From Cytophagaceae bacterium (GTDB taxonomy: Bacteria > Bacteroidota > Bacteroidia > Cytophagales > Spirosomataceae): 64,000 nt of DNA. The translations under genes were made by a program, and so were the position numbers. Where the stretch lies: the NCBI GenBank assembly GCA_017984215.1, contig JAGOAA010000007.1, positions 28,662 through 92,661 of the forward strand. The letters run 5' to 3'. A model generated the notes under the pieces. The model did not search any database. It saw only the letters and a list, made by a program, of their open reading frames with translations, and was not told the origin of the DNA. Below, in pieces: positions 63,025 through 64,000 of the stretch (position 1 is the first letter of the stretch; the number at the start of each line of letters is the position of its first letter).

Positions 63025-64000
63025 ATGAAATTAAACTCTTTAATCGTTTTTTTTAAAACGAATACTTTAATTACAGTTTTTGTGCTTTTTTCAACAACTG
63101 TTTTCGCCCAAAAAGTTGTTCGCTATGACCTTTACGTAAAAGACACTTTAGTGCATTTTGCTGGCAAAGAAAAAAGAGCGATTGCAGTTAATGGTCAAAT
63201 ACCAATGCCAACCTTAACATTTACCGAAGGTGATACGGCTGAAATACACGTTCATAACCTACTTAAGGAGGAAACCTCTTTACATTGGCACGGGCTATTT
63301 TTACCCAATAAAGAAGATGGGGTTCCCAACCTTACACAAATGCCCATTCGGCCAAATACAACCCATATCTATCGTTTCCCAATCATTCAAAATGGTACCC
63401 ACTGGTATCACTCACACTCAGGGTTGCAGGAACAAATAGGAATGTATGGGAATTTTGTCATGTTAAAAAGACCGAACGACGACTCTTTTAGGAAAGGAAT
63501 CGATGACTTACCAACGCTTCCTATTGTACTGAGTGAGTGGACCAATCTCAAACCCGAGAATATTCACAGGATGCTTCATAATGCCAATGATTATCCCGCA
63601 TTGAGAAAAAACTCCGTTCAAAGTTATGGGGAAGCAATATCAGCAGGTCATTTTAAAACTAAGTTGCTAAGTGAATGGAAGCGGATGTTAGCGATGGATG
63701 TTAGCGATGTCTATTATGAAAAAATATTCATGAATGGTAAACCAAGTTCTGAGCTTAAAAGTATCTCAGGAAATGAGTTGAAAGGTGGAGACAAGGTCAG
63801 ACTAAGAATTTCAAATGGGGGTGCATCATCCTATTTTTGGCTGACTTATGCCGGGGGTAAAATTACAGTAGTAGCAAATGATGGGAACGATGTGGAACCG
63901 GTTGAAGTTGATAGATTAATTATTGCGGTTTCAGAAACCTATGATATTATTGTTACTATTCCAGCAGATAAGACTGCCTATGAATTCTTAGCAACGACTG
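63025..64000 (+). CDS. Multicopper oxidase (CopA/CueO-like), N-terminal part; runs off the window
   Basis: About 325 codons are visible and the frame is open at the right edge. I start at the ATG at 63025, which gives a normal signal peptide (MKLNSLIVFFK, then TLITVFVLFSTTVFAQ). ATGs at 63004 and 62983 are in frame and possible; the last overlaps the previous stop. The first cupredoxin domain has the copper ligands HWHG (SLHWHGLFLPNKEDGV) and HSHS (GTHWYHSHSGLQEQIGMYG). The C-terminal copper sites lie beyond the window. Such enzymes oxidise Cu(I) in the periplasm and give copper tolerance. Sec-type rather than Tat leader is notable for this family. Confidence 0.85.
   Translation, partial: MKLNSLIVFFKTNTLITVFVLFSTTVFAQKVVRYDLYVKDTLVHFAGKEKRAIAVNGQIPMPTLTFTEGDTAEIHVHNLLKEETSLHWHGLFLPNKEDGVPNLTQMPIRPNTTHIYRFPIIQNGTHWYHSHSGLQEQIGMYGNFVMLKRPNDDSFRKGIDDLPTLPIVLSEWTNLKPENIHRMLHNANDYPALRKNSVQSYGEAISAGHFKTKLLSEWKRMLAMDVSDVYYEKIFMNGKPSSELKSISGNELKGGDKVRLRISNGGASSYFWLTYAGGKITVVANDGNDVEPVEVDRLIIAVSETYDIIVTIPADKTAYEFLATT

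Overview
The window reads as the chromosome of a Gram-negative member of the Bacteroidota, most likely a Cytophagales/Spirosomataceae-type bacterium (genus not determinable by eye). The signs are outer-membrane proteins with C-terminal type IX secretion (T9SS) sorting domains, FG-GAP and thrombospondin-type-3 surface proteins, a DUF1800/DUF1501 gene pair, a TonB receptor with a carboxypeptidase-D-like N-terminus, a Wzi capsule protein, almost no Shine-Dalgarno sequences, and several TAnnTTTG -7 promoter elements.

Positions 1-16436 are an exopolysaccharide/capsule locus. It opens with the C-terminus of a bacterial tyrosine kinase (BY-kinase) carrying a Tyr-Gly repeat tail, then a Wzx-type flippase. 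A strikingly AT-rich variable block follows (about 1260-11448): a GT11-like transferase, two GT-D-type paralogues, GT4 and GT2 transferases, a Wzy-like polymerase, a hydrolase-like protein and a hexapeptide acyltransferase. A more GC-rich core closes it: GT26 transferase, PHP-type tyrosine phosphatase, polyprenyl-phosphate glycosylphosphotransferase, a small membrane/coiled-coil protein, Wzi, and a small acidic protein, with an intrinsic terminator after it. The kinase, phosphatase, flippase, polymerase, initiating transferase and Wzi together make a complete Wzx/Wzy-type export pathway.

Positions 16639-27362 hold a small alpha/beta hydrolase, a metal-binding HMA protein, a membrane protein that looks like a periplasmic propeller joined to a cytoplasmic DNA-binding domain, and, across a region with a perfect 9-bp inverted repeat, an operon of three large surface proteins (FG-GAP/T9SS, then two lipoproteins with bacterial B-repeats) followed by a class V aminotransferase. 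Positions 27391-33014 (minus strand) carry a repeat-built fibre-like protein with its putative outer-membrane partner, a HI0933-type flavoprotein, a small membrane protein and a GH10 xylanase. Positions 33216-53995 are a mixed catabolic and cell-surface region: lipoproteins, an orphan pair of glycosyltransferase-like genes, M19 dipeptidase, M14 carboxypeptidase, a serine beta-lactamase-like hydrolase, an alpha/beta hydrolase, two paralogues starting MEVHHHSHHPKKWKEY, the DUF1800-DUF1501-lipoprotein operon, a metzincin-like protease, a lipocalin, an esterase with GxSxG, and a DUF1624-type membrane protein. Two short decayed gene remnants lie here (50510-50584 and 53986-54182).

A third B-repeat/FG-GAP lipoprotein (54299-56008) ends at a long palindromic terminator. 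Beyond it the DNA becomes AT-rich and island-like: a TonB-dependent receptor, a two-gene ABC transporter flanked by 122-bp direct repeats (about 94% identical, with a third partial copy beyond the TonB gene), and a metal (probably copper) resistance set ending in a multicopper oxidase cut by the window edge. The repeat-bounded modules at 56273-60914 are the most unusual structural feature. No tRNA, rRNA, CRISPR array or transposase was recognised.
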